Origin: an uncultured delta proteobacterium
GTDB lineage: Bacteria; UBA10199; GCA-002796325; 1-14-0-20-49-13
Direction: 5' to 3'
Assembly (NCBI GenBank): GCA_903868375.1
Contig: CAIPVD010000347.1
Span: 1-10,392 of the forward strand
Length of the DNA: 10,392 nt
This document shows, piece by piece, positions 1 through 6,923 of the stretch. The stretch's first letter is position 1. Each line of letters starts with the position of its first letter. The notes below the pieces were generated by a model. It searched no databases and was not told where the DNA came from. It worked only from the letters and a program-made list of their open reading frames with translations. Made by a program: the position numbers and the translations under genes.

Positions 1-85
1 CCGCCATGACGGAGATAACCGCCGAATCCTCTTTCTTTTCAAAGGACTTTACTTGCCCAATTGTTTCTACAATGCCTGTGAACAT
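1..85 (-). CDS. ribE: Riboflavin synthase alpha subunit, N-terminal part (cut by window edge)
   Basis: The minus strand from the ATG at 85-83 stays open to the window edge and encodes 28 residues beginning MFTGIVETIGQV. MFTGIVE-x-x-G is the hallmark N-terminus of riboflavin synthase, which dismutates two 6,7-dimethyl-8-ribityllumazine molecules into riboflavin. The family is usually about 200-220 residues built from two lumazine-binding repeats, so roughly 85-90% of the gene lies beyond the edge. The start is fixed by family homology, because no good Shine-Dalgarno sequence precedes it. The gene follows the kinase stop codon by 48 bases in the same direction and could be co-transcribed with it. 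No FMN riboswitch fits in that gap. The gene was recognised from the protein start, since the visible part is too short to stand out as an ORF. Confidence 0.92.
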   Translation of the reverse strand, partial: MFTGIVETIGQVKSFEKKEDSAVISVMA

Positions 86-133
86 AAGATTTCGCGTGGC
101 ATAACAGGAAAGCATGCTGTGGTCAACCTCTTA

Positions 134-1678
134 CTACTTCTGCGAATAGGGATACGTGATAACGACCTTCCAAACTTTTCCATCTGGCAATTTTGCGGAA
201 TCCCAGGCGGCGATCTTATAGACGATATCTTTCTCAGAACCCGCACCTAAGAACGAATAGTAACCGATTCCCCATTCCGCCTTTAAGACCTTCTGGCCGA
301 ACTGGTGAAGTTCAGGAAACTTGGCGTACATCTCGTCGGTAAAAAGATATTTACCTATCTGCTTCGGATCTTCGTCGTAGATTATCTGGCCGTCGTCCTT
401 CATGAGCCACACCTGATAGATGCTTGCAATGGGATCGAAATCTAGCGCTACAGGGATCTTATCCCAGGCGTTTGCGGCATTTATTTTTTTTAACTCGGCT
501 GGATCGCCGGCAAAATATTTAGTTACGTTCTTCGCAAGTTCTTCCGCCAGTTTTGCGGAAGATTCAGATAGGCCCGTCACATCGACAAGCGCGCTCTCTG
601 CCTGAATCTTTGCCTTCTGCGCTATAATGCCAAATTTGATCGCGAATCCGGCGCCAACGACCAAAGCGATAAGAACTGCAGACACGGCAAAGATCGCAGC
701 CTTGTTCTTTGACACGAACCTTTTTAGCAGCTCCATCTTAGAATAGGCATAGACACTTACCAAGCGTCCGTCTCGGAACGCGCGAAGTTCCGCCGCCATT
801 TCAGACGCATCTGCAAACCGTTTGTTCTTGTCCTTTGCCATTGCCTTTTCGCAGATAGATGAAAGCTCTGGCGGCACAAAATCGAAATTGTCCTTGGGCG
901 ACGGCGACGGATTTTGGCTGACGATCTCTTTTAGAAGCGCGTTTGCATCGGTAATTCTATAAGGCCGCCTTCCGGTGAGGAGGATAAACAGGATAACGCC
1001 GAGCGCATAGACATCGGTACGTGGATCTATTTCGCCAAAGCTTCGATCGACCTGCTCCGGCGCCATGTAAGAAGGCGTCCCCAAAATAGCGCCCTGCCTG
1101 GTCTTTAGGGTATCCTCGCCGACATCGGCAGTTATTCCTTCGGCCTTCCCGGTCTCTTCATCTTCTCCGCTGTTCAGCACCTTGGCAATGCCCCAATCGA
1201 GTATTATCGTTTCGCCGAACTCTCCGATGATGATGTTGTTAAGCTTTAGGTCGCGATGGACCACGCCTTTTGAATGCGCGTAACCAATCGCCTCGCAAAG
1301 GATTATCAGGTTATCTAGAAGATGAAGCCTATCTCTGAAAGTTTCCTCTGGCGTCGCACCTTTGCAATCGTTTATCGCCTGATGAAACGTTCGGCCCTTC
1401 ACGTGCCTCATCACATAATAAACGGTGCCATCCGGTTTTGTGTTAAGTTCATAGACGGGGACGATGCCAGGATGTTCAAGCCGCCCCGTGATCTTCGCTT
1501 CACGGAGAAAACGGTTCAAGACTCTTTCTTTGTCGGGATTCGATTCGTCCTTCACCAGCTCTTTGATCGCAACTTCGCGGCCGAGCTTATTATCGAAGCC
1601 GATAAAGACGTTGCCGTTCGCTCCCTGGCCCAAAAGGGATACTATCGTGTAATTTTCGGAGTAGAATGCGCCTGCCAT
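134..1678 (-). CDS. Membrane-anchored Ser/Thr protein kinase with C-terminal Cache-like sensor domain
   Basis: This 514-residue protein is a Hanks-type (PknB-like) kinase that phosphorylates Ser/Thr on partner proteins. Visible kinase motifs, in order, are the glycine loop GQGANGNV (17-24), VAIK with ATP-anchoring Lys39, a likely helix-C Glu60, catalytic HRDLKLNN (141-148; Asp143, Asn148), DWG (161-163) in place of DFG, APEQ (206-209) and DVYALG (222-227). DWG is a common bacterial variant, so activity is expected. Residues about 327-352 form one hydrophobic membrane segment. The remaining ~160 residues, expected outside the cytoplasm, contain DDGQIIYDEDP, IGKYLF, GYYSF, VYKIAAW and a closing WKVVIT, a pattern I read as a single Cache-type ligand-binding fold. 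The start is the only sensible ATG, eight residues before the kinase domain, but it lacks a clear RBS. The gene lies 48 bases from both the JAB-like gene upstream and ribE downstream. The kinase call is firm and the Cache call is moderate. Confidence 0.93.
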   Translation of the reverse strand: MAGAFYSENYTIVSLLGQGANGNVFIGFDNKLGREVAIKELVKDESNPDKERVLNRFLREAKITGRLEHPGIVPVYELNTKPDGTVYYVMRHVKGRTFHQAINDCKGATPEETFRDRLHLLDNLIILCEAIGYAHSKGVVHRDLKLNNIIIGEFGETIILDWGIAKVLNSGEDEETGKAEGITADVGEDTLKTRQGAILGTPSYMAPEQVDRSFGEIDPRTDVYALGVILFILLTGRRPYRITDANALLKEIVSQNPSPSPKDNFDFVPPELSSICEKAMAKDKNKRFADASEMAAELRAFRDGRLVSVYAYSKMELLKRFVSKNKAAIFAVSAVLIALVVGAGFAIKFGIIAQKAKIQAESALVDVTGLSESSAKLAEELAKNVTKYFAGDPAELKKINAANAWDKIPVALDFDPIASIYQVWLMKDDGQIIYDEDPKQIGKYLFTDEMYAKFPELHQFGQKVLKAEWGIGYYSFLGAGSEKDIVYKIAAWDSAKLPDGKVWKVVITYPYSQK

Positions 1679-1726
1679 TGTGGCGGCATATTAACTTACA
1701 TTAAAAGAAATTCCAAACATAAACTG

Positions 1727-2446
1727 TTATTGAGCTGACTCATTCTTAAGAAAATAATCGAGCATACGAGATTGCTTATCGGCGTTGAGCTTCAACTCAT
1801 CATTGGTTTTATGAACTATCCGGCGAACAAATGCCCTGTCAACTTTGACAGAAAATCTTTCGATTCCTCTTTTGGCCATCAACTCTCTGAACTGCGTGTA
1901 TGAATGCATCAATGGATCAATACCATTGGTCAGTTGAGATTCAATCCAGTAACTTTCTCGAGGATTTTCGACATAAACCGTTGAACCGGATACTGCAATA
2001 GCTGACATCCCAGACATGCCAGGGCAAGTTGCATCCAAAATTATGGATGCAACCTCTTCATTCTGAGACATCGAATAGATTACAAGACCTACAATATCCT
2101 CCTGCGAATGAACGGCCAGAGGAATCTTTTCGGCAGCAGGTGCTGGATGAGTATGAATAACGGCAAATTTAGAAGTTGCATTGAACGGCCGTTGCACTCC
2201 TTGTGCGGTCCCAAATTCCGGCGCCAATTCATGAGTACTGGCATCATAAAATATTATTGCCTCGGCTTTTTTGCGTTGCGACACGTCTAACAACTGTTTC
2301 AAAAAATCCAGCCCATATTCTTTAAACGTAGTTTCGCCCGGACAACACTCTGCTAATGCAGACGGCTCTTCCATTTTTGAAGGTACGCAGACTGGAGGAG
2401 AAAATTTCCTCGGTTGAGGAACAGATTCGTACGGATTTATTATCAT
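1727..2446 (-). CDS. Uncharacterised protein with JAB/MPN-like metallopeptidase motif
   Basis: This 239-residue protein has no signal peptide or membrane segment that I can see. Its centre contains FAVIHTHP (His98, His100) followed by HSQEDIVGL (Ser114, Asp117). This resembles the H-x-H-P...S-x-x-D zinc site of JAB/MPN (JAMM, RadC-like) domains, with Glu73 or Glu77 as the possible upstream catalytic Glu. The His-to-Ser gap is 13 residues instead of the usual seven, so the loop is longer than normal. The flanking strands (AEAIIFYD before, EVASIILDA after) fit the alternating hydrophobic pattern of that fold. Known bacterial members cleave isopeptide or C-terminal tails, but no substrate can be inferred here. 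The ATG at 2446 lacks an RBS, and a start at Met25 (2374) is possible. Base use is more A+T-rich than in neighbouring pgi. It is followed by the kinase gene after 48 bases, so the two may be co-transcribed. The gene is likely real; the function is tentative. Confidence 0.7.
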   Translation of the reverse strand: MIINPYESVPQPRKFSPPVCVPSKMEEPSALAECCPGETTFKEYGLDFLKQLLDVSQRKKAEAIIFYDASTHELAPEFGTAQGVQRPFNATSKFAVIHTHPAPAAEKIPLAVHSQEDIVGLVIYSMSQNEEVASIILDATCPGMSGMSAIAVSGSTVYVENPRESYWIESQLTNGIDPLMHSYTQFRELMAKRGIERFSVKVDRAFVRRIVHKTNDELKLNADKQSRMLDYFLKNESAQ

Positions 2447-2547
2447 GACAAATGCCGCATAACATTAAAAGCGCGCAAGGGTCAAGTACATCATAAAAAA
2501 GAAAACAAGCGGAGTCAGGTCAATTGACAATCTTTTTCAAATCGTGC

Positions 2548-2553
2548 AAGGTG
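2548..2553 (+). promoter_or_regulatory. Ribosome binding site that fixes the pgi start
   Basis: AAGGTG lies eight bases before the ATG at 2562 and is the only Shine-Dalgarno-like sequence here. It falls inside the extension that a GTG start at 2544 would create, so translation from 2562 is favoured. Confidence 0.6.
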
Positions 2554-2561
2554 CGCCCATT

Positions 2562-3824
2562 ATGAAAACAAAAATTGATGTGACCGGGGCGCTCGAGGCG
2601 GCAATTGGCAGCGAGCATGGGATAACACAGGCGGAACTCGCAAACGCTTCGGCAAAACTAAAAGGGCTGAAGATAGACTACGCATGGATGAAATTAGCCG
2701 ATGATAAGAAGCTCATCGCAGATTGCCTGGAAGAAGCTGCGAGAGTTAGAAAACAGTTCAAGAACCTAGTCGTGCTAGGCATTGGTGGCTCTGCATTGGG
2801 TGTTAGGTGCCTGCATCAGGCACTTGTGCCACCATACGCCAAAGATACGGGATTAAATCTATATGTCTGCGACAATATCGATCCGGACCATTTCGGCGCG
2901 CTCGTTCGTTCGCTCGACTGGAAAGAAACGTTCGTGAACGTCATCAGCAAATCCGGCAAGACCACAGAAACCGCGGCTCAACTTTATATCGTACGCGAGG
3001 CAATGATAAAGGCGCTTGGCGCGACAAAATGGAAAGAACACGTCATCGTTACGACCGATCCGGTTGCCGGACCGATGCGAGCGCTTGTAAAAGAAGAAAA
3101 TTTGAAAAGCTTTGCAGTACCACCCGCTGTCGGCGGACGTTTTTCGGTTCTATCTTCAGTTGGCCTATTGCCGGCGGCATGCATGGGAATAGATATTAAG
3201 GAATTGCTAGATGGCGCCCACAGCGTAGCCAGTGCATGCAAAGAAAATGATCTGGAAAAGAACCCGGCACTGAAAAATGGTGCGATCCATTACATTATGG
3301 ATGCGGTGAAGCATAAGCCTATCTCTGTGCTCATGCCCTACTCCGATTCGTTGGCGCTCTTCTCCGATTGGTACGCGCAACTTTGGGCTGAAAGTTTGGG
3401 TAAGAGCGGCATTGGCCCAACACCTGTAAAGGCACTCGGCGTCACCGACCAGCATTCGCAGATGCAGCTTTATATGGAAGGCCCGGGCGATAAGATCATT
3501 ACGATAGTCGGAACCGAAAAGTTCAAAACAAAACTGCCGATACCGGAAAATGTCGGGAAAGATTTCGATTATATCTGCGGCAAAGACTTAGGCGATGTTC
3601 TCCACGCAGAACAAAAAGCAACTGTAGGCGCGCTGCGCGAGGCAAAGAGGCCGGTCGTTCAGGTAACGCTGCCCGAAATTTCGGCGTTCACATTGGGCGA
3701 ACTTATCATGTTCTATCAGATACAGACGGCGGTCACGGGCCACCTTTACGGAATAGATCCGTTCAACCAACCGGGCGTTGAACTTGGAAAGAAATTAACG
3801 AGAGAGATATTAAGCAAAGGTTAA
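2562..3824 (+). CDS. pgi: Glucose-6-phosphate isomerase
   Basis: This 420-residue protein interconverts glucose-6-phosphate and fructose-6-phosphate in the cytoplasm, serving glycolysis and gluconeogenesis. The N-terminal SIS domain shows VVLGIGGSALG (70-80) and the phosphate-binding SKSGKTTET (129-137). Further motifs are GGRFSVLSSVG (191-201, Arg193), WAESLGK (275-281, Glu277), GPTPVKALGVTDQHSQ (285-300, His298) and QPGVELGK ending in the catalytic Lys410, so every expected active-site residue is present. The length matches the short bacterial/archaeal-type enzymes (~415-450) rather than the ~550-residue E. coli type. The ATG at 2562 is preferred over an in-frame GTG at 2544 because AAGGTG precedes it. 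This is the only plus-strand gene in the window. It is divergent from the JAB-like gene, and its TAA stop interlocks with that of plsC. Confidence 0.97.
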   Translation: MKTKIDVTGALEAAIGSEHGITQAELANASAKLKGLKIDYAWMKLADDKKLIADCLEEAARVRKQFKNLVVLGIGGSALGVRCLHQALVPPYAKDTGLNLYVCDNIDPDHFGALVRSLDWKETFVNVISKSGKTTETAAQLYIVREAMIKALGATKWKEHVIVTTDPVAGPMRALVKEENLKSFAVPPAVGGRFSVLSSVGLLPAACMGIDIKELLDGAHSVASACKENDLEKNPALKNGAIHYIMDAVKHKPISVLMPYSDSLALFSDWYAQLWAESLGKSGIGPTPVKALGVTDQHSQMQLYMEGPGDKIITIVGTEKFKTKLPIPENVGKDFDYICGKDLGDVLHAEQKATVGALREAKRPVVQVTLPEISAFTLGELIMFYQIQTAVTGHLYGIDPFNQPGVELGKKLTREILSKG

Positions 3825-4690
3825 GCCTTCGAGCGGATCAGCTCTTCATTCACCATCTTCTGGACGGTATCACGCAGTTCTTCGGTCAGTTCTGGAACCG
3901 CCTTCGCCTGCGTTTTTTTGTAGCGGATAGGTTTCCCAAAACGGATCGTCCATTTGCTTGGGAACGGTATTAGCCCGAAAACTCCAAGCAGCGGGAACGT
4001 AGGCGTAACAGGGAAATAAGGAAGGCCAAGTTTTTTGCCAAGCTCGTCGAATTTCCAAAGCACAGGATGTATATCTTCAGCGCCTATTACGGAGCAAGGA
4101 ATGATAGGTGCGCCTGTCTGCATCGCAAGTTTTACAACGCCGCCCCTTCCGAACTCCTTCAACTTGTATTTTTCAGAATACAATTTGCCGACACCTTTTA
4201 CGCCTTCTGGAAAAACACAGATAAGCTCGTTTTTCTTTAGAAGCTTCGCTCCGTTCTCCGGGCTTGCCTTCACACCACCGGCGCGCCGAATGAATTTGCT
4301 TAGCATCGGGAAGTGATCGACGAAATCAGCGACAAGAAAACGTGCGTTCCTTTGCTTTGTATGTTCGTTATATACCGCCATGTTGATCATAACGGCATCG
4401 TACGGAAGCATACCGGAATGATTCGCAACTATTATTGCCGGGCCTTTGGCGGGTATGTTCTTCACGTCTTTTACGTTCACGCGCCACCATTCTCCGTACA
4501 AGAATTCAAAAACAGGACGGAGCATATCCACAAGTACCGGATCCATACCGAATTCGTCGCGAATCTTGACTGCCGTTGCCGTAGCACGCTGATAAACCGC
4601 CATTGCTTGCGCCACCCAATGCGCAACTTTCCTGTTGGAAAGAAGCGCTGTAACGAATTCGGCGAACACATTATTTAGGTCTTTTTTCAT
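3821..4690 (-). CDS. PlsC-type lysophospholipid/glycerol-phosphate acyltransferase
   Basis: The 289-residue protein belongs to the PlsC/LPLAT acyltransferases, which transfer a fatty acyl chain to lysophosphatidate or a related acceptor at the inner membrane face. The catalytic block reads IIVANHSGMLPYD (86-98), with His91 and Asp98. The spacing is H-x6-D rather than the textbook H-x4-D, as in a subgroup of larger bacterial LPLAT proteins. ICVFPEGVKG (157-166) is the second conserved block, and GAPIIPCSVIGAED (193-206) follows the usual acyltransferase layout. No strong transmembrane helix stands out, so peripheral membrane association is likely. The ATG overlaps the stop of the upstream membrane-protein gene as ATGA (4690-4687), indicating translational coupling, and no independent RBS is seen. 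The acceptor is unknown, so I assign no gene symbol. Confidence 0.9.
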   Translation of the reverse strand: MKKDLNNVFAEFVTALLSNRKVAHWVAQAMAVYQRATATAVKIRDEFGMDPVLVDMLRPVFEFLYGEWWRVNVKDVKNIPAKGPAIIVANHSGMLPYDAVMINMAVYNEHTKQRNARFLVADFVDHFPMLSKFIRRAGGVKASPENGAKLLKKNELICVFPEGVKGVGKLYSEKYKLKEFGRGGVVKLAMQTGAPIIPCSVIGAEDIHPVLWKFDELGKKLGLPYFPVTPTFPLLGVFGLIPFPSKWTIRFGKPIRYKKTQAKAVPELTEELRDTVQKMVNEELIRSKA

Positions 4691-5133
4691 AAGGCGCGGC
4701 TTGTAAGCGTTCTGCTATAACAGAACCATGTCATTGCCAGAATTATAAAGTCGATGACGGCGCCGGCAAGATAGGCAAAGTAAGGGCCGTCAAGGACGAA
4801 CGCCAGGACAAATCCAATAACCGAAGCAAGCTTTGAAACGATTATTATCTTAACGAAGCTCAAATTCTGCCTAACGTCGCGCTGCGCAACGAAGGCGGCA
4901 TATGTGAGTACAACGAGAAGAGCGACCGCCAGCACCTGCCAAAAATGTTCGGCAGGAAGCTGAAGCGTATTCCCGGGCCAGTTAAAAAGGACGTGGCCTA
5001 TCGAATTTAACCAATAGATGACCTGTTCGGCCGCAGCACCAAAGACGATCGCCGCACCAAAAAAAACGCCGACCCACCACTGAAGCAACAACCGAAGTTG
5101 CCTTTCCTGCAATGTCAGCCCCGATTCGAACAT
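4687..5133 (-). CDS. Hypothetical four-helix integral membrane protein
   Basis: This 148-residue protein is not recognised. It has four hydrophobic segments at about 19-41, 62-83, 94-114 and 117-140, joined by short loops, the third preceded by a basic stretch (QRDVRQN). The start has a good RBS (AAAAGGAT about eight bases upstream). The TGA stop overlaps the plsC ATG as ATGA, so the two proteins are probably made together, which hints at a membrane- or lipid-linked role. The Cys-rich protein gene ends 16 bases upstream. The size and topology loosely recall AtpI-like or small transporter-accessory proteins, but no motif supports either. Confidence 0.75.
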   Translation of the reverse strand: MFESGLTLQERQLRLLLQWWVGVFFGAAIVFGAAAEQVIYWLNSIGHVLFNWPGNTLQLPAEHFWQVLAVALLVVLTYAAFVAQRDVRQNLSFVKIIIVSKLASVIGFVLAFVLDGPYFAYLAGAVIDFIILAMTWFCYSRTLTSRAL

Positions 5134-5149
5134 GTTTATTATCCTTTTA

Positions 5150-5395
5150 TTATGAACAGCAGGTGCTCTTTGGAACTTCGGTTCCCTTATGTTTTTTGCA
5201 GCCGATGATACCGAATATCACGGACAAAATACCGCAAACAATGACAATGATCCAGCTGGTCTTCATTTCGATCGGGTTGCCACGAAATGAGATGTCCCAC
5301 TTTTCCAGCACGCGAATTAAGTTCATGATGGCCGGCGCTGCGAAGAGCCCCGAAAACCAGTTAAAACAGCAACCGCAATTACATTTTTCTGACAT
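5150..5395 (-). CDS. Small cysteine-rich single-pass membrane protein
   Basis: The ATG at 5395 is preceded by AGGGGGT four bases upstream and gives 81 residues. An in-frame extension to 5449 would be read from an adjacent hairpin repeat and is rejected. The protein starts MSEKCNCGCC (Cys5, 7, 9, 10), has one hydrophobic helix at about 47-66 (ending in Cys66, with Cys54 inside) and ends with Cys79-Cys80-Ser. The Cys clusters at both ends could bind metal, form disulfides or be modified; nothing in the sequence decides this. It heads the run with the four-helix membrane protein and plsC. The family is not recognised. Confidence 0.65.
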   Translation of the reverse strand: MSEKCNCGCCFNWFSGLFAAPAIMNLIRVLEKWDISFRGNPIEMKTSWIIVIVCGILSVIFGIIGCKKHKGTEVPKSTCCS

Positions 5396-5410
5396 ATTAC
5401 CCCCTGTGTT

Positions 5411-5458
5411 AAAAAACGTTCCTAGGTTCCTGGGTTCCAAAATTCCCAAGTTCCTAGG
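5411..5458 (-). terminator. Hairpin plus T-run after thiC; also resembles a dispersed repeat
   Basis: Arms 5421-5434 and 5445-5458 begin and end with CCTAGG and form two six-base-pair stems (one G-U pair) separated by an AA/AA internal loop, with a ten-base loop. In minus orientation the stem is followed by a short spacer and six T (the A-run at 5411-5416). It lies 12 bases past the thiC stop and fits an intrinsic terminator separating the thi operon from the Cys-rich/plsC run. The repeated TTCC/CCTAGG words suggest that a dispersed repeat was recruited. Terminator strength is uncertain. Confidence 0.5.
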
Positions 5459-5470
5459 CGATGGTGGAAA

Positions 5471-6769
5471 TTACTCTTGGCTGGAATTTTTGTCAAGGGC
5501 GGCTTGGGACAACTTCATCGCGCAATATTTTGGGCCGCACATGGAGCAGAAATTAGATGGGCCTTCGTTATGCGAAGGGTTCATCGTTGAATGATATTCT
5601 CTTGCACGATCTGGATCCAGCGCTAGCTCGAACTGACGAGGCCAATCAAAGGCATATCGTGCGCGCGCCATTGCATCGTCTCTGTCGCGGGCATTCGGCC
5701 TGCCACGCGCAACATCCGCCACATGCGCTGCTATCTTATGTGCGATAACGCCTTGCCTGACATCGTCTTCATCGGGCAGTCCTAGATGTTCTTTCGGAGT
5801 TACGTAGCAAAGCATAGAAACGCCATGGAACGCCGCCATTGTTCCGCCGATGGCACTTGCGATATGGTCGTAACCTGCGGCAATGTCGGTTACTATAGGG
5901 CCCAAGACGTAAAATGGTGCGCCGTGGCAAAGTTCGACCTCTTTTTTCACGTTCATCTCGATCTCGTTGAACGGAATGTGGCCCGGGCCTTCGATCATTA
6001 CCTGAACGTTTCGCGCCCACGCTTTTTTCGTAAGTTCACCGAGAGTTTTCAGCTCCGCAAATTGCGCGGCATCGGACGCATCGGCAAGTGAGCCAGGCCG
6101 CAAACCATCGCCCAAGCTTAAGCTAACGTCATATTCCACGCAGATATCCAACAACCGGTCGAAATGAGTGTAGAACGGATTTTCTTTATCATTCTTGTTC
6201 ATCCACTGCGCGAGCAGCGCGCCTCCCCTGCTGACTATACCAGTTGTGCGTTTGCAGGCTAGCGGCACGTGCGCGCGAAGTAATCCCGCATGAATGGTCA
6301 TAAAATCGACGCCCTGCTTCGCCTGTGTTTCTATTACGCCAAACATCTGGTCAACCGTTAGGTCTTCTACATTTTCGACCAGCTCGACCGCCTGATACAT
6401 CGGCACGGTTCCAACTGGAGCCGGCGAATTATCGATTATCACCTGCCTAATTTTATTTATATCCGTGCCAGTTGAAAGGTCCATCACTGCATCGGCGCCA
6501 TACTTGAGGGCCGTGTTAAGTTTTTTAAGCTCGCACGCGGCATCCGAGCGAAGAGATGAATTACCGATGTTCGCATTTATCTTGCAGCGCGTGGCAACGC
6601 CGATGCCGATCGGCTTCAAATTCTTATGATTCACGTTCGCGCAAATTAGAAGCGTGCCCTTGGCTATTTCATCGCGCACGAATTCTGGCGTAAGGCCTTC
6701 GCTTTCAGCCACTACCCTCATCTCTTTTGTGATCGCACCCTCGCGGGCATATTGCATCTGTGTTGACAT
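5471..6769 (-). CDS. thiC: Phosphomethylpyrimidine synthase, short form
   Basis: ThiC is a radical-SAM enzyme that converts aminoimidazole ribotide into hydroxymethylpyrimidine phosphate for thiamin. The 432-residue product contains NVNHKNLKPIGIG, ANIGNSS, MTIHAG, the conserved SLGDGLRPG and EGPGHIPFNEIEMN blocks, and the C-terminal cluster motif CSMCGPKYC (Cys408, 411, 416; C-x2-C-x4-C) that holds the 4Fe-4S centre. It lacks the extra N-terminal domain of the ~630-residue enterobacterial enzyme and matches the short archaeal/clostridial-type length. The ATG at 6769 begins MSTQMQYAREG, the normal short-form start. An in-frame extension to 6841 runs into an A+T-rich repeat and is rejected. It is third in the thiS-thiG-thiC run, 154 bases after thiG, and its leader lies in or beside that repeat. 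The RBS is weak. Confidence 0.96.
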   Translation of the reverse strand: MSTQMQYAREGAITKEMRVVAESEGLTPEFVRDEIAKGTLLICANVNHKNLKPIGIGVATRCKINANIGNSSLRSDAACELKKLNTALKYGADAVMDLSTGTDINKIRQVIIDNSPAPVGTVPMYQAVELVENVEDLTVDQMFGVIETQAKQGVDFMTIHAGLLRAHVPLACKRTTGIVSRGGALLAQWMNKNDKENPFYTHFDRLLDICVEYDVSLSLGDGLRPGSLADASDAAQFAELKTLGELTKKAWARNVQVMIEGPGHIPFNEIEMNVKKEVELCHGAPFYVLGPIVTDIAAGYDHIASAIGGTMAAFHGVSMLCYVTPKEHLGLPDEDDVRQGVIAHKIAAHVADVARGRPNARDRDDAMARARYAFDWPRQFELALDPDRAREYHSTMNPSHNEGPSNFCSMCGPKYCAMKLSQAALDKNSSQE

Positions 6770-6777
6770 ATACAAAA

Positions 6778-6920
6778 CAAATCCCAATTTCCAAATTACA
6801 AATTCCAAATAATATCCAAGTTTCAATGACCAAATCACCAAACAATCAATTGTTTAGTTCATTGGAATTTTGATATTGGGATTTATTTGGAGTTTGGGAT
6901 TTGTCATTTGGAATTTTCCA
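6778..6920. repeat. A+T-rich imperfect inverted repeat between thiG and thiC
   Basis: The left half is built from words such as CAAATCCCAA, TTCCAAAT and CCAAATCACC; the right half carries their complements (ATTGGAATTTT, ATTGGGATTT, TTTGGGATTTG). The halves meet at a perfect core, AAACAAT-CA-ATTGTTT (6840-6855). The arms are unequal by about 14 bases, so folding is imperfect. It fills nearly the whole thiG-thiC gap. Similar FGIWDLGF-coding hairpin repeats are common between genes in uncultivated lineages, which suggests a non-coding dispersed element. Confidence 0.7.
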
Positions 6921-6923
6921 TTT

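Noticed and set aside
53..250. 65-residue plus-strand frame at the left edge
   Set aside because: It lies opposite the riboflavin synthase start and the kinase 3' end, which are well supported on the minus strand.
2524..2529. TTGACA as a pgi -35 box
   Set aside because: A -10 box at 16-18 bases would fall on the RBS and no TATAAT-like sequence is there. The bases belong to a GTCAATTGAC palindrome (2519-2528) that may be a repeat remnant.
2544..2561. GTG start giving pgi six extra residues
   Set aside because: The AAGGTG ribosome binding site lies within this extension and points to the ATG at 2562.
5396..5449. N-terminal extension of the Cys-rich small protein
   Set aside because: It is translated from the CCTAGG hairpin, while AGGGGGT lies just before the internal ATG at 5395.
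6770..6841. N-terminal extension of ThiC (24 residues)
   Set aside because: It reads through the A+T-rich inverted repeat; the Trp/Leu/Ile-rich peptide is typical of such repeats and unlike ThiC starts.
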